A stretch of DNA of 64,000 bases, taken from the NCBI GenBank assembly GCA_036971475.1, contig JBAIZL010000003.1:52671842-52735841 (forward strand), given 5' to 3'. The DNA comes from Prosapia bicincta (Eukaryota; Arthropoda; Insecta; Hemiptera; Cercopidae). Below the pieces are notes generated by a model, which saw nothing but the letters and a program-made list of their open reading frames with translations, was not told the DNA's origin and did no database searches. This document shows, piece after piece, positions 1 to 12,269 of this stretch (its first letter is position 1; the number at the start of each line of letters is the position of its first letter). The position numbers and the translations under genes are program-made.

Positions 1-190
1 TTCAAATACATCACACAAGAAGCCGACATCTCACCTAATGTCATAAATTCAACCCTGTCATACTGTTTGTAAAGAGCCAAAAGCCGCTAGTAGAAGGTTA
101 GCTTTGAAAAAGGGACGATCGTTTTGAAACGCGTCAGCAAGTAAGCAATTACGTATTCACTTAGTTAAGTAGTGTAAAATTAGGTAAGTT
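1..190 (+). mobile_element. Penelope-like family 2, 3' end fragment
   Basis: About 175 bp match the end of the copy at 14690-14850 nearly base for base: both carry AATACATCACACAAGA near the start, CGATCGTTTTGAAACG, and the terminal block AAGCAATTACGTATTCACTT. The left part is outside the window, so truncation cannot be judged. The family is identified from the reverse transcriptase and GIY-YIG motifs of the 13.1-14.9 kb copy. Confidence 0.8.
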
Positions 191-698
191 TTAAAGTTAG
201 TTAAAACTCGATTGCAAAATTATACCTGGACAGACAGACAGATGACGGAAAACGAACTAATAAAAACTTGGTAAAAACATTTGCAATTTAGATTGTCACA
301 GTATATGACATCTATATTGGAGTTAGATACATTCATGACAAATATCATCTTATTCTTCATGTTTTTATTTCATTGAATTATTGGTCTTATTCAAATGTTT
401 TGCTCCATTTCTTTGTTTCTGTCCTTATTTATGGCAACCACATCATACTAACAAGGTAGGACTATCAATCTCCTATTTTTTTAGATAAATCTCAAAAATA
501 GTTTCCATCTTTACCACAATTAAGTTGAAATTTAGTGTTTAATGCTTAAACGCTTAAATTAACGTTTAAATTTAGTATTTTTACTGATTAGTTTAGAAAA
601 AAATTAGGTATTAAAATTATTTATATTTATATACTCATTTTTTGTTTGATTTATTACAATAAATAATAGCATAAAGTGTGTAAGGATGCTTCCTTATA
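191..698. other. AT-rich sequence, no feature recognised
   Basis: Non-coding AT-rich sequence between two repeat fragments. Nothing conserved is visible. Confidence 0.4.
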
Positions 699-775
699 CA
701 TAGAGTCTTGATAATTCGAGGGAGATGTGACAGAGACCCCTTTGGATGGAAATACTTTCCTGTACATGAGAAAAA
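699..775 (-). mobile_element. Tigger/pogo-type MITE end (truncated copy)
   Basis: After a TA at 697-698, the sequence resembles, inverted, the right end of the MITEs at 17389-17754 and 33955-34194: a terminus around AGAGTCTTGATAATTCGAG, then GAGACCCC and a GGAAATACTTTCCTGT segment. The other end is not found nearby, so the copy is truncated or rearranged. Confidence 0.55.
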
Positions 776-1254
776 ATAGGCGTTCCAATGAACCCTAATA
801 CTATAATTAAGAATGCACAAAATACGTTTGTGGAGCTCTGTTGATTACAGTACTTACATAAATTAATGTTACTTTGGAATAAATTGTTTATCACATTTGT
901 TACATTTTTTGGAAAAAGTTGTTTCTTCTGTGTCTGCTTATCAAAATGATTCTGTTTTGCAGTATTGCGTAGGCGTCTTAGCTGAGGCACAGCATTCGAC
1001 GTGGTGTCTGTTGTTCAATATAGCGTAGTGCAGTGTCCTTCACCATCACTAATTTTCCCTTCTTGTACTGTCTTGGTTGAACCTTCATTTGTATTGTTGT
1101 CATCACTGCCTTAAGTAGTTTCTTGTATCATTTCAATAATCGTAACATGTGTTATCGTTATTTACTTATATCGTTATTTCTTACTCACCTATAGACGTAT
1201 GTCCGTATTATCACATTTTCATGACTTTGAATATACTTATACAACTATTCTTTG

Positions 1255-1410
1255 AGCTTAGCTTGTGAGGTTATGTTAAAACAATTAAAAACATACACAC
1301 AACTCGCAAATTAATCATTTATTAACTCAAACTTTGTTTCAAGGACAAAGTCATCATCAGTGAGTGTTACTACTACAAACTGTAACTTATTACTCAGCAG
1401 TAAGACAGTC
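1255..1410 (-). repeat. Short interspersed repeat with hammerhead-like core
   Basis: On the minus strand, 1360-1336 reads CTGATGATGACTTTG then TCCTTGAAAC. This matches the CUGANGA and GAAA core elements of a hammerhead ribozyme and is related to the core of the insertion at 13652-13856. The element limits are uncertain. Activity is inference only. Confidence 0.4.
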
Positions 1411-2291
1411 AACAGTTTTATTATGACTCAGTTTTATTCAACGACATACGTATTGTTTATGCTTTTATTTTGTTCCATGATTCGCCTATCCAGTACACAA
1501 CTTCCCTAACTGTAATTTTTTTTAGAACGCCTATGATGTTTCCTTCCCCTTCAGTCTTTTCGAAGAGAGATTGTAAAAAGTCTGTATTTTTTCCATGCAT
1601 TCCAAAACACCCTAATCCATCAGCTGGATTAGGCTCATAACAGATATCATTAGACCACAGTTGATATTCATCGGGACGTGACACTGCATCGTTTAACAGT
1701 AAATAATTTGAATTTCTTTTGAAATGTTTAAAATAGTCTGCAATAGAAATAGGTTTGAATTCAATGAAAGCTCGAATTTAACAAAAGCTCGAAAAGTCGG
1801 GACTCCAAATTTTGAGACTACTGTGTTTATATAAACCGTAAAAATGTAGTTTAGTCAATGAGTATATTTATTCTAACCTGTTTCAAACACCCGTCACTGC
1901 ATGTAGAGTCCCATCTAAATCATATGCTCATATAGGAGTATGATGTAGAGCCCATCATACTCATATATCTTAAAGTATTGTGTTCAATGAGATGCTAATG
2001 CCAACCTCTCAACCAGGACGAACCTGAAATTAAATATATATACATATAAAATAACCCTTAATTAAAGAATGCTGTTAACAAATATACTGTTAGCAACAGA
2101 TAAGTTTACAATTGGACTGATGTACATAGGGGTTTAAGTTTTTATTAAAGTATTTTTATTGTTTTATTACAATTCACATTATGTCCTCTACTTTATTATT
2201 ACTGTAAAACAATCCCCCAGGGGGGAGGGTGCAGAGCATATATTATGGCTGCCTAGTCTATTCATCTGCATGACCTACAGTTCTGAAAACT
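1411..2291. other. AT-rich sequence with a possible MITE relic
   Basis: At 1750-1835 the sequence holds CGGGACTCC and TTTGAGACTACTGTG, a weak resemblance to the right end of the Tigger-type MITEs. The remainder shows no coding or repeat structure I can name. Confidence 0.3.
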
Positions 2292-3460
2292 CTCGATTCA
2301 GTCCACCACCCTGGACTTGGACTTAGTACTGGTGCGTTTAGATCCAGCCCAATCTCTAGTCTTCTTGTCGAGGCTGGAGAACCTGCCATTTCAAGACGAC
2401 GTCATATGCTACAAATATCGTACATCTCTGGTCTTCAAAGCAAACCTAATCATTGGGCATTTAATTGTGTATATAATAACCCTTATAAACAACACTATAA
2501 TTCTCACAAATGTTCAACTCCTCCATTCGGAATAAGGACCTCATCCATATTAAATAACCTTGAGTTGGAACTTCCTGCCATGTTTGAATGATCGATGTGC
2601 TTCCTGCTTCCATGGAAATAGAACCGCCACACTTCGATTTTTCATTGTCCAGTTATATCAAAAGCAACTCCCCTGATGTGATGTACCACCAGGAATTCTT
2701 AGACATCTGTAGATCCCAATACAGTGATGTTATTTTCACGGGATGGGTCATATATTTACAGATTGCCCTCAGCTTGTAGTGTTATTACAGCAGAACTGTT
2801 TGCTATTTTTAAAGCACTAACGGTAATTCAATCTATATCTTCACGCTTCCTTTTTTGTTCCAATTCTAAAAGTGCTCTACAGACGCTTCAAGATGTTCTC
2901 TCTGTGAAGCCTTTAGTTGGGGATATTTTGTATACTGTACACAATCTTCAATTGGGAGGGTGTTGGGGTAACGTTCTGTTGGGTTTCTGGTCACTGTGGA
3001 ATTACCAGAAACACAAATGCGGATGAAATGGCGAAGACTGCCACTCCATCTATACAATGTGTTATGGCATCAAATTATATGTTTTATGAAACGATCATTG
3101 GCTGCTGCATGGAATGATGAATGGCAATGTGTCCAATCACAATAAGCTGAGGGAAATTAAGGATACCATCCGTCCATGGAGGTCTTCTATTTGTTTGAAA
3201 TGTAGGGAGGAAGTGGTGGCTACCCGACTTTGCAACGGCCACTCTTATCTAACTCATGGTTATCTGATTCGTCATTATTTCAGTTCTTTGGAAATACCAT
3301 CGCAATCAGTCATAGATTGGTAGATTGTGGTGGTTTGAAGCATGTTCGTGACAGTTTTAATTTACCCAACAGTTTAAAGGTAGTGTTCAAGGACGATGCC
3401 ACGACCATCGACCGTGCCATCGCATTACTTTGCCACCTAAATATATTTTTTAAAATTTAA
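2292..3460 (+). pseudogene. Degenerate non-LTR retrotransposon (linker and RNase H part of ORF2)
   Basis: The frame starting at 2292 reads LDSVHHPGLGLSTGAFRSSP and VEAGEPAISRRR, the conserved segment after the reverse transcriptase in I/Jockey-type LINEs. After a stop and frame changes, an RNase H region follows at about 2755-3060: ACSVITAELFAIFKALTVI, FLFCSNSKSALQTL, and VTFCWVSGHCGITRNTNADE. A degenerate tail with HGYLIRHYF (3256 on) matches the post-RNase H part. Endonuclease and RT are missing, so the copy is 5'-truncated, and it carries several stops. The next 400 bp (3480-3870) are T-rich and may be its 3' end. Confidence 0.75.
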
Positions 3461-3985
3461 TATTTGAATTTTTAAAAAATTTTAATTTACAAATTTATTT
3501 AGTATAGTATAGACATATTCATGTTCGTTTGTGTTTAGAGTTTAATAATTGTTAACCTTTTTATTTCCTACATTAAGTGTTATAGATTTATTGTTATGTT
3601 GTTTTATTATTGTTATGTTTTTTTGTTATTAATTGTTATTTTGCTTTGTTATTTATTGTTATTTTTCTCTTTACTGTTAGATATTTATTTTATTTTAATA
3701 TTGTCATGTTTAAGTTTTGTTTACTTGTGGTATGTTTTATAATTTTTGTGTTATTTATTCCGACCTTAGACCTAATTTTTATAATTGAATTATTGAATAA
3801 ATATTTGAAAATAACTGTATTAACATCAATTGTCATCCACTATAGGTTTAAAAAAAATTAATTTCAACTTGATTGGATGAATAAAAACGTTTTTTACTAA
3901 CGATTGAAAATTTGTACAAGATATATATCAGGAGAGCGTGAGCTAATAGAAGGAATTTAATGAATATTGTAAAATTATTTTCCAG

Positions 3986-4207
3986 AGTAAAGGTGGCATC
4001 TTAGCTAAAGCCTGTGATTATATAATGGAATTGAGAGCATCAAATCAACGCTTATCCGAATTTTCAAAAGAAAATGAACAGCTCCTCTCCGACATGGATG
4101 TATTAGGAAGACAAATGGAGGAACTCAGAATTGAGAATGACCAACTAAGAGCACAACTAGCTGAACATGGGATTAGTCCTTGTTTGGATCCTCTGTCTAT
4201 AACGTAG
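3986..4207 (+). CDS. Usf: 3' terminal coding exon of a USF-type bHLH leucine-zipper factor
   Basis: An acceptor (TTTTCCAG ending at 3985) opens a 73-codon frame ending in TAG at 4205-4207. It begins SKGGILAKACDYI, the end of helix 2 of the bHLH domain in upstream stimulatory factors. ELRASNQRLSE follows, then a leucine-zipper heptad series (LLSDMDVLGRQMEELRIEN, LRAQLAEHG). USF proteins bind E-box CACGTG sites as dimers, and this exon supplies the dimerisation zipper. The C-terminal tail after LAEHG is short, as in USF. No earlier exon is recognisable in the window: the preceding kilobase is a degenerate LINE, so the upstream exons probably lie left of the window. The gene runs towards the V-ATPase gene. 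The assignment rests on motif recognition. Confidence 0.85.
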   Translation, partial: SKGGILAKACDYIMELRASNQRLSEFSKENEQLLSDMDVLGRQMEELRIENDQLRAQLAEHGISPCLDPLSIT

Positions 4208-5766
4208 TCACTAGTTAATTTTATTGGGGCGTTTAGGTTAAATAAGTGGGTAATTTTTAAAAATTATAATAAATGGATTGGATTAATTCATTTATTAATT
4301 AATTAAATGAACTGTGTTAGTTGTTTTTAAGAGGTTTTTATTCACACACAATCCCACGTACAGTAAATAAGTTATAGTTTAGTCAGTGCAATAAAATTAA
4401 ATAATACAGATAATGTCATAACACAGCAGATATTAGCTGTGTTAATTGTGCTTTATGTTTTTATGTTGAATTATTTACAACAAGTAAACAAACAAGTCGT
4501 TTTATTATGATTTTGTTTGACATTTATAAAAAAAGTTTTATTGTAAATAATGGTAGCATTTGGCAATACAATTTATTTGATATAAATGAAAATTTTATGG
4601 ATGTTGATAGAATGGGTGTTCGGTGACCAGATGAGTAAAATCTGTCTAATACAAAACATTTCTAAAATTTAAAAAAGGTTGTATCTTTTCTTACTGAACC
4701 ATTTATAATTTTCTTTAAAATTATATCTACTAAAAAGATGTAATAATTTTTCTAAAAAGCCTATTAGATAATAGTAGTAAAATGTTTGCTTGAGATTATG
4801 AAAGCCTGTTGATATTTCCATCTAACTATGGCTACTAAGTCTGTATTTTAATTAGTTTATACTAATTTAAGCGAGAGAATTGAAAGAGAGGAACATGAAA
4901 GAATAAAAATAACTGACACAATAAGACTTATTATAGATTTCAGGAACAGTATTTCTTATAGTAACATGTTCCTAACTGTTCACTATTTCAGTTTAATATA
5001 TAATATGTGTTCCTTTTTTCACCAGACCTGAGTTGTTTCCCGTTTAAAAGAATAAAGCATGATCAATACAATCGAACATCTGTGGTAAAATGTATTAAAC
5101 TTGCAATAAAATATTTAATACAGTATTATTTTAATACATTTCATTACTATTTTAACATCTTTAGAGGTAAAATCATACGGGGTACATTTATATTTACTAA
5201 ATGTGCTTAAATAATATTGAAAACGTATTTTTAAGGTTTTTATTCAACAAAATCATTAAGGTTTTTAGTTTTGTTACTGGTTTAGTGATTAATGTTCTCT
5301 GTTCAGGTTAGTAATTACGAGATTCTTATTTTTTTTAAGTATCCAGAAATTAATATATTACTGAATGATATAAATGCAGTTGAAATAGTCGACATATAAG
5401 TGGAGCAGTGAGAATCAGGATTTGTATGAAAAAATGTCAAATATATTTCAGAATATTAATATAAAAATGAGTTCAACTTTGTTACTAATATTAGTTTGTT
5501 TTATTGATTTTTGTTTGTTTAAATATGAAGGTTATTTGTAAACCCAGTTTTTCTTATCATGGAATGGTTTTAAAAAAATAATTCATGTAACAGAGAATTG
5601 TCATTTAATTTTTATATACTTAGGTAATTTTATATAAATTTTTTATCACTTTCCAGATATATTTGGTACTCGGAAAACAGTTTTATACTCTAGTCACATA
5701 CAAATTTGCTGTCATGGCCTTAAATAAGTTTTCTATTTTATTACAAACCAACTTCCTTATTGCTCC
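4208..5766 (+). other. USF 3' UTR candidate and AT-rich intergenic sequence
   Basis: Very AT-rich, with no conserved coding. AATAAA-type signals appear near 4265, 4389 and 5051, any of which could end the USF transcript. I see no recognisable mobile element in this block. Confidence 0.4.
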
Positions 5767-6313
5767 TTAACCCTTTTATTAGCATTCACGTACCAGTACG
5801 TGAGATCGCGCAATGGAAAGCGGTAGCATTCCCATATAAGTTCCATTTTTCTTAGATTAGCATTGCCCTACGTTTATGATTTGTTTTCCTGTGCTGCATT
5901 CGAGGTTAAATATTTGCAACTATCTGGACAATAAATACTACACAGAGTACCTAGTCACCATTTGTTTGTGTCCAAAGTATAGGTTTTTCACATATTTACA
6001 GATTGTTTCGAAGTTTGTGCTGTGTTTTACAATGTATAAGGAATTGAATAATGAAGAAATTCTATTAGACATAGATTGTCCAAAGTCTATGGTTTTTCCA
6101 AATGTTTACAGGTCGTTTTGTAGCTCCTGCGATATTTTACAATGAATAGGTATTTTTTTTTAAAAATAATTAACAGATAATTTTTAGTGAAGAAATTGTC
6201 AGTAAACGTAAGGGAAAGTTTGGTTAACATGGAGTAATAAGTAAATAAAAAAATTACTATAATTTAAAAAATTGACCCATGGGGCAGGCACATGTTGCTA
6301 ATCAAAGGGTTAA
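5767..6313. mobile_element. piggyBac-type MITE with TTAA ends
   Basis: TTAA at 5767-5770 and 6310-6313 bound the inverted ends TTAACCCTTTTATTAGCA and TTAACCCTTTGATTAGCA. The interior contains an imperfect direct duplication (about 5970-6035 and 6078-6145) that gives a repetitive 89-codon frame with no transposase similarity. The ends resemble those of the element at 25696-26943 (TTAACCC..TTAGC). It is non-autonomous. Confidence 0.75.
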
Positions 6314-7298
6314 AGAACTGACTCTGAAAATGATCTTTGAGCTGTGATCTTTGATTCAGATTTACATCATTCTGAACAAAAATCCAGAAAGTTAAGAAAA
6401 ATGTTCAAACATTTTTGTCAAAATCTGTCAACTAATTTCAGTTGTAATTTACTTACGATGCTAACTATTTAAGCAAAATGTACATGTAGGTTTTGTGGTT
6501 ATTCTATTTTTATAGCTAAGAATCTGTAATTGTAAAATCATCATTATCTTGGTACAGTTGCAAGTAGATAGTGCAACTTATGTTTAATAGCATCATCTAA
6601 TTTGAACATTTTTTCTTTAATGCATTGAATGTTCCATGATGTGGTTAGAGGATCAACTCATTTTAATATTCGGTTGCTTTTCGGTTAATATTCATTCCTA
6701 ACTTATCAAGATTTTGTTGGCAGCCGTAATCAGTATTTGTGAGAGGATTGCCGTTACACCCATTATTGTAGTCACTATAGTGTTAAAATGATACATCAAT
6801 ATTTGTTTAATGTTCAATCATTCAGGAATTAATTAATTTCTGAAGAAGAATAAAATATTAGAAAAAGAAACTGATTATTTGAAGTAATCAACTCTGCAGC
6901 ATTTTGTTCTGTTGCACTTTTTGTATAAGAGATTTGATTTCAAAAAGGTTTTCTTTATTGAATTTAGTTAAATATTTTTAAAATTATATCTGTATTTTAT
7001 TTTACAGAAGTAAATATATAAGTGTGCAGTTGTTATCCAAACAAATAATTTGAATTATGAGATTTATTAGATTGAAGCCTTTATTAAGTTTATATAAATA
7101 TAGGATACATGTCAAAATTTTACTTTTTGTATATTAGAATGTGTGGTTTGAATTCATTTCCCCTTAACTTCACTTAGTAAGCAATCAGTTTTGTATTCAG
7201 TTTTAATAATTAAATAGCTTACCATTTATAGATAATACTTATAGAACATTTATATTCTTTGATTTTAATATTACATCAATGTATAGTAAATAAAGATA
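6314..7298. other. AT-rich intergenic sequence
   Basis: No coding, RNA gene or mobile element recognised between the piggyBac MITE and the mariner element. Confidence 0.4.
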
Positions 7299-8616
7299 CG
7301 AGGTGGCTAGAAAAAAACCGAACTGATGCTATAAAAAAATTTTATTTTCCATTATTTACAATTTGATGTTATCTCCTTCAATGTACTCTCCTCCTTGGTC
7401 TATACACCGCTCCATACGAATTTTCCACTGTTCATAGCAATGCTACAGATCATTTTCGGTAAGTCCATACATTACTTCCGTCGCTTTTTCTTTTACTGCT
7501 TCAACACTCTCAAATCCAGTTCCTTTTAAAGCTGACTTGACTTTAGGGAAAAGAAAAAAATCACAGGGGGCCAAATCAGGTGAGTAGGGTGGATGGTCTA
7601 AGATGGGAATGTTGTGATTAGCTAAAAACGTCTTCACTGACAACGCATTGTGAGCTGGGGCATTGTCTTGGTGCAGGATCCATGTCTTTTTTTTCCACAA
7701 ATTGTTCCGTTTTCTCCGTACTCCCTCACGTAGGGTAGTCAGGACGCTAATGTATTAATGCTGATTCACTGTTTGTCCCTCTGGTACCCAATCAATGTGT
7801 ACAATCCCTTTGACATAAAAAAAAACAATCATCATTGCCTTGAATTTCGATTTTGACATTCGTGCTTTTTTTGTCATGGAGAATCAGGAGATTTCCAATG
7901 CATTGATTGGCGTTTGGTTTCGGGATCGTAAGTAAAAAACCACGATTCATCACAAGTAATAACATTTTGTAAAAAGGTGGGATCACTTTCAATGTTTTCT
8001 AGGATGTCAGAACAAATCATTCTTCGGCGTTCCTTCTGTTCAATTGTGAGACACTTTGGACTCATTTTTGTACACACTTTGTTCATGTTGAAACTTTCAT
8101 GAAGAATCTGCCTAACACTTTCCTTGTCAATTCCTGTCAACTCAGACATTGCTCTGACTGTTAAACGGCGATCTTCTCGAACAAGTTTACCGATTTGTTC
8201 AATGTTTGCATCAGTTTTTGCTGACAATGGTCTGCCAGTGCGAGCGTCATCACTTGTGTCTTCCCGGCCATCTTTAAATCGTTTAAACCACTCAAACACT
8301 TGTGTTCGCGATAAACTATCATCGCCATACACTTGTTGCAACATTACAAACGTTTCACTTGTAGATTTTCCAAGTTTGAAAAGAAATTTTTTGTTAACAC
8401 GCTGTTCTTTCTGTACACTCAACATTTTTCCGACGCACAGACAAAACGTCAACTACTTAGAACAGACGCCACGGGCAGACTGAGTGCAGGAGGCAGATGA
8501 AACTCGAGCAGTAGGCGGAGCAAGAGTCACGTGACAGGCCAGGCGACTTTCAGCCTTATTGCATTCGTTTTATTGTTTTACCTGTGCTAGTTCGGTTTTT
8601 TTCTAGCCTCACCTCG
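7299..8616 (-). mobile_element. mariner transposon, full length with TA duplication
   Basis: A 1318-bp element between TA dinucleotides (7297-7298, 8617-8618). Its inverted ends are CGAGGTGGCTAGAAAAAAAC on the left and CGAGGTGAGGCTAGAAAAAA read inward from the right, differing by a two-base indel. Its size matches autonomous mariners. It holds one broken transposase gene on the minus strand. A related end occurs alone at 39882. Confidence 0.9.
7356..8425 (-). pseudogene. mariner DD34D transposase, broken by frameshifts and a stop
   Basis: The first segment (8425 to 7874) begins MLSVQKEQRVNKKFLFKLGK and contains the helix-turn-helix region (SRTQVFEWFKRFKDGRED), a GRP linker, and the first catalytic aspartate in TCDESWFFTYDPE. 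The frame is then lost at about 7880-7700. The segment 7700-7443 carries the second aspartate (LHQDNAPAHNA) and the third in HPPYSPDLAPCDFFLFPK, spaced as in DD34D mariners. An in-frame TAG at 7445-7443 interrupts the C-terminus, which continues to a normal stop at 7356. All catalytic residues remain, but no functional protein can be made. The start at 8425 is preferred over an upstream ATG at 8452 because it matches family N-termini. Confidence 0.85.
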
Positions 8617-9262
8617 TATATTTATAAAAATTAATTTAGTAACAAATTTAATATAAGCTGTTAAATTTTAAAACAAAAATTATGTTTAATGCAGTAAAAC
8701 CTTGTTTGTCTTAAATTTTCATCCAACAGCATTTCTGGATCAGTTTTTTATAAACATTTTTACAATTTTTTATGTACTTAAAATATATTATGTCAAAAGA
8801 TCTGTTATTCAGTTACGTTTGATTCAATGCACAATTTCTTATTTACATTAAGTACATTTGTATGGTTATAAACAAAACATTAAACGTGTGTTTTGGTTAT
8901 AAAAGCTGAGAGAACACAAGGTTGATAGGATATGACTTGTGGACATGAGGGTATATCTCTCTGCCTGAACAGATTGTCGTATCAATATATTGAGATATCT
9001 AGCCAAATTTATAGTACAGTGAAACCTGTCTAATTTTACCAAGAGTTTTCCAGAAAAACCCTTGCATTAAGGTTTTAACAATTTTTCTAAAACTCACAGG
9101 AAGAATAAATACTGCTACGACCTGTTGCAATGCATCAGGAAATCATGTTCCCTCTAGAAATAGAAAGACTTAATACAGGTTCTAAAGTGTAATACTCCAG
9201 GATACACAGGAAAACTCTAAATATCAGTTTAACTTTTCATGATATGTAACATAATATTACTA
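8617..9262. other. AT-rich sequence with a Tigger-type terminus
   Basis: Mostly featureless. At 9018-9034 ACAGTGAAACCTGTCTAA matches the terminus of the Tigger element at 46381. The corresponding other end was not found. Confidence 0.35.
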
Positions 9263-10429
9263 CAGAAATACCCCGTACTCACGCGATTGGTGGGACCGAG
9301 CGATAACCAAGTAAGTTTCATTTGGGAAAGTCGGGGTATAATTTTACATACAATCACATAGAATTCATGTTTAATTGGGACCACAGACTAAATCTAATAA
9401 TGTAGAACAAAAATGTGTATGTATTAAAACTTTAAATACAACACAAAATTATATTATATACATACATATTGCAAAGAATTAGGTAAAAAGAAGTTATTTT
9501 GGCATAGAAGGCTTCATAAAATCTAGTAAATTCGTTAGATCAATTGAAGATTTTTTCTTCTCACGCAGAATGTCTTCATAACTCGATATTTTTGTTGTTG
9601 TTTTGTATCAGAAATACGCTCTTTGTTGGAGTATATGTTTTCCAAAATTTGTAGGCTTTGCTCAATTAAACTAAGGCTTTTTGTAACTGTCATTTCATCT
9701 TCTACGTCAACTAGGTCTAAAGAATGCGTTTTTAAGATTTTGCTCTTGCTCACGCATTTCTATATAATCAGCTCCCGGTTGTGTAAATCCAGCAGATCTT
9801 GAACATCATCTTCATCCACTTCTAAATTGAGTTGTCTGGCAAAACCGACAACTTCTTCAATCACATCAGCAATTTCATCAGACTGGTACTGATTCCGTTT
9901 GAGTTTCAGTGACGAAAAAAAATAAAGACACCTTTTTTCAAACGCCATTCAAAGTTTTTTGTGAAATTTCATTCCAAGATTGTCCATTGATTCTCAAAGC
10001 ATCTAAAACATTGAATTGTTTCCAAAAATCTTGAACAGAGAGCTCGTTGTTGTGTCTCATAGCTTCATCGATATGTGCAAATGATCTTTTTGTGTAATAA
10101 GCTTTAAATGTTTTGATGACTCGCTGATCCATCAGTTGAAGCAAACTAGTTGTGTTTGGTGGCAAAAATATCACTTTCACGCATGTATCAAAATTAAAGT
10201 ATTAGGAGGATGGCTGGGTGCATTATTAATTATTAGGAATTACTTTTTTAAAAGAATTTGTTTAGACCGACAATAACATTCGACGAGGTATGAAATGATG
10301 ACCAAATCAGTCCTCAAAAAGAGAAGCTGTCATCCAAGCCTTCCAAATCATGCAACTCGGACAGCATGATTTAAAACTGCATAACTTGGGAGCGCGTATG
10401 ACGGGGTAGCGTAATTTGTGGTATTACTG
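9263..10429 (-). mobile_element. Tigger/pogo element, internally deleted
   Basis: Ends CAGAAATACCCCGTACTC (left) and CAGTAATACCAC (right, read inward), flanked by TA at 9261-9262 and 10430-10431. Its 1167 bp are shorter than autonomous Tiggers, and only the C-terminal half of the transposase is present. Confidence 0.75.
9535..10180 (-). pseudogene. Tigger transposase C-terminal part, frameshifted
   Basis: Three minus-strand segments in succession: 10180-9938 with IFLPPNTTSLLQLMDQRVIK and TFKAYYTKRSF, the hallmark of the Tigger/jerky DDE domain; 9948-9760 with EVDEDDVQDLLDLHNRELI; and 9753-9535 with the C-terminal helix region. Frame changes separate them. The N-terminal DNA-binding domains and the first catalytic aspartates are missing, consistent with an internal deletion. 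Confidence 0.8.
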
Positions 10430-10896
10430 TACTGCAAAATGCATTACAAAGGACCAAGGAATAAAAGAAAACATACAGTAGAATATTGTATGGAAAATGT
10501 TAATATATTTAACAAGAATAAATAATGAGCGTTCTCATTTAAGACTATTGTTTTTGTTTAGTTTTTCTTATTAATAATCCTATTTTTAGGATTTATTTAC
10601 AATGTAACGTGTGCTCATGTAGTACAGAGAAATAAGGTTATACTGTAGTTAGGTTTTGTTGTTATTTATAAATTTGCTACTTTAGAATACAGGTTTGCTA
10701 TAAAAAGCTACAGAATACAAGAGTATAAAGAAATTGCTAGATTTTATAAAATTTTATATAATTAATGGTGATAGTATAAAAAAGATATTTGTAAAATGCA
10801 TCATCTTTGTGAAAGTACATTGATGGTAAACTGACTTTCTTTGCCTTCTAAATATTAAAAAAAAAATTTCATTGGTTTCATACTCCCATCCTTTAT
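10430..10896. other. AT-rich sequence, no feature recognised
   Basis: Nothing coding or repeated was recognised here. Confidence 0.4.
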
Positions 10897-11209
10897 ACAT
10901 ATGTGTGTGTGCGTGATATTTAACATTGTCCATTATTATTTCGTTGTACTGACTTTATAGAGTTATATGTTAATTGTAAACAATTATTCTACCATTAAGT
11001 GCAATTACTTAATACCCTATGATGAGGCAACTTTTGGTCACTTGATCTTTGTCGAATAATTGATTCGACAGTGGTCAAATGACCGAAAGGTGCCTCATCA
11101 TAAGGTAAAAATTAATTGTACTTAATGGTAGAATAATTGTTTACAATTAACATATAACTCTATAAAGTCAGTACAACGAAATAATAATGGACAACATTAA
11201 ATATGTCAA

Positions 11210-11232
<23 letters not shown>
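10897..11232. repeat. Long palindrome (foldback element) ending in CA/TG runs
   Basis: Two arms of about 145 and 155 bp (10897-11045 and 11072-11232) are inverted copies with few mismatches, including ATTATTCTACCATTAAGT against ACTTAATGGTAGAATAAT. The spacer contains a smaller perfect hairpin, TGTCGAAT-AATTG-ATTCGACA (11050-11070). The outer ends are GTGTGTGTG and CACACACAC and merge into a (CA)n(TA)n run at 11212-11258. No coding. Confidence 0.85.
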
Positions 11233-11257
<25 letters not shown>

Positions 11258-11258
11258 C
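11212..11258. repeat. (CA)n(TA)n microsatellite
   Basis: A run of CA repeats passes directly into TA repeats at the right end of the palindrome. Confidence 0.9.
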
Positions 11259-12260
11259 CTGCAAATTTAGTTTTTTATTTATAATTGAAAGATGATATTT
11301 GTACATTAAAATTGTATTATAATTATTTAAATTCATTATAGTTATTTTGTTGTCCTTTTCTTTTCCTTTCGTGTTATAAGTGATTACTATTTCAAAATTT
11401 CACTAAATAAATTTATATTTTAAGAACACTAAATTATGTTGGTATTTACAAGGTTTTTGATAGCATTTCCATGAAAATAATTGCAGTTATGCTCTTTTAA
11501 GTAATATTGTATGGTTATTGTTCTAGAAATGTAATTCTAAAACAATTCTTTATATATAATTGGGATAACTCTCTATATTTTTTCTTATTAAACCTATGTT
11601 TTGTTTCATCCATTCACAAGCAAAATATTTTTATCACCAAGAATTATTTGAACCTGTCTTGAATTGTTTAATATATTTGTCCTCATGTACAGAGAATGAA
11701 TACACTTAATATATGGTCTTGTGTCCCTTGCCCTGTAATTGGAGCTGAACTGCTGTGGCTTTACAATATCCTTATCAAGCTAACAGTTTTAACCTTAAAC
11801 CTATAATTTACCTAACTAAATACTTTTACCTATTAAGTGTAAAATATAAAATATAATTAATTACTTTTATATACGAAAATTTGGTGTAAATTTAAAAAAA
11901 TCAAAAATATCACATTGACCAAAAAGTGAGCTAATTCATTAAATTATGTATTTAAATTTCAAATATTTAACTGTGAATATCTGCACATTACTTGAATGGT
12001 TTATGTACTGAATTATATTTTAGTTTTAAACCAAAGAAATAAATAAAAAACAATGTTGTGTTATGTTGTTAGTATGTGTGTGTTTACTGTAGTTTTTCCT
12101 AACTCTCAGTATGTAGCTATAAACTGTCTTCAACGTCTTTGGTACAGAAAACGGTATTGAAGATATTTTTACAGTACATTGAGTTAAAGATAAACAAGGA
12201 GACAATTTCATCTTAGAACTTCCTCTCAAAAGTATGTCTAAATGAACATTCAGTAAAGGT
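11259..12260. other. AT-rich sequence, no feature recognised
   Basis: A 67-codon minus-strand frame at 12229-12026 has no recognisable similarity and its composition is like the background. Otherwise nothing is visible. Confidence 0.35.
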
Positions 12261-12269
12261 CAGACTTTA

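Noticed and set aside
5876..6145. 89-codon frame inside the piggyBac MITE
   Set aside because: It reflects a duplicated non-coding segment between TTAA-flanked ends and shows no transposase motif.
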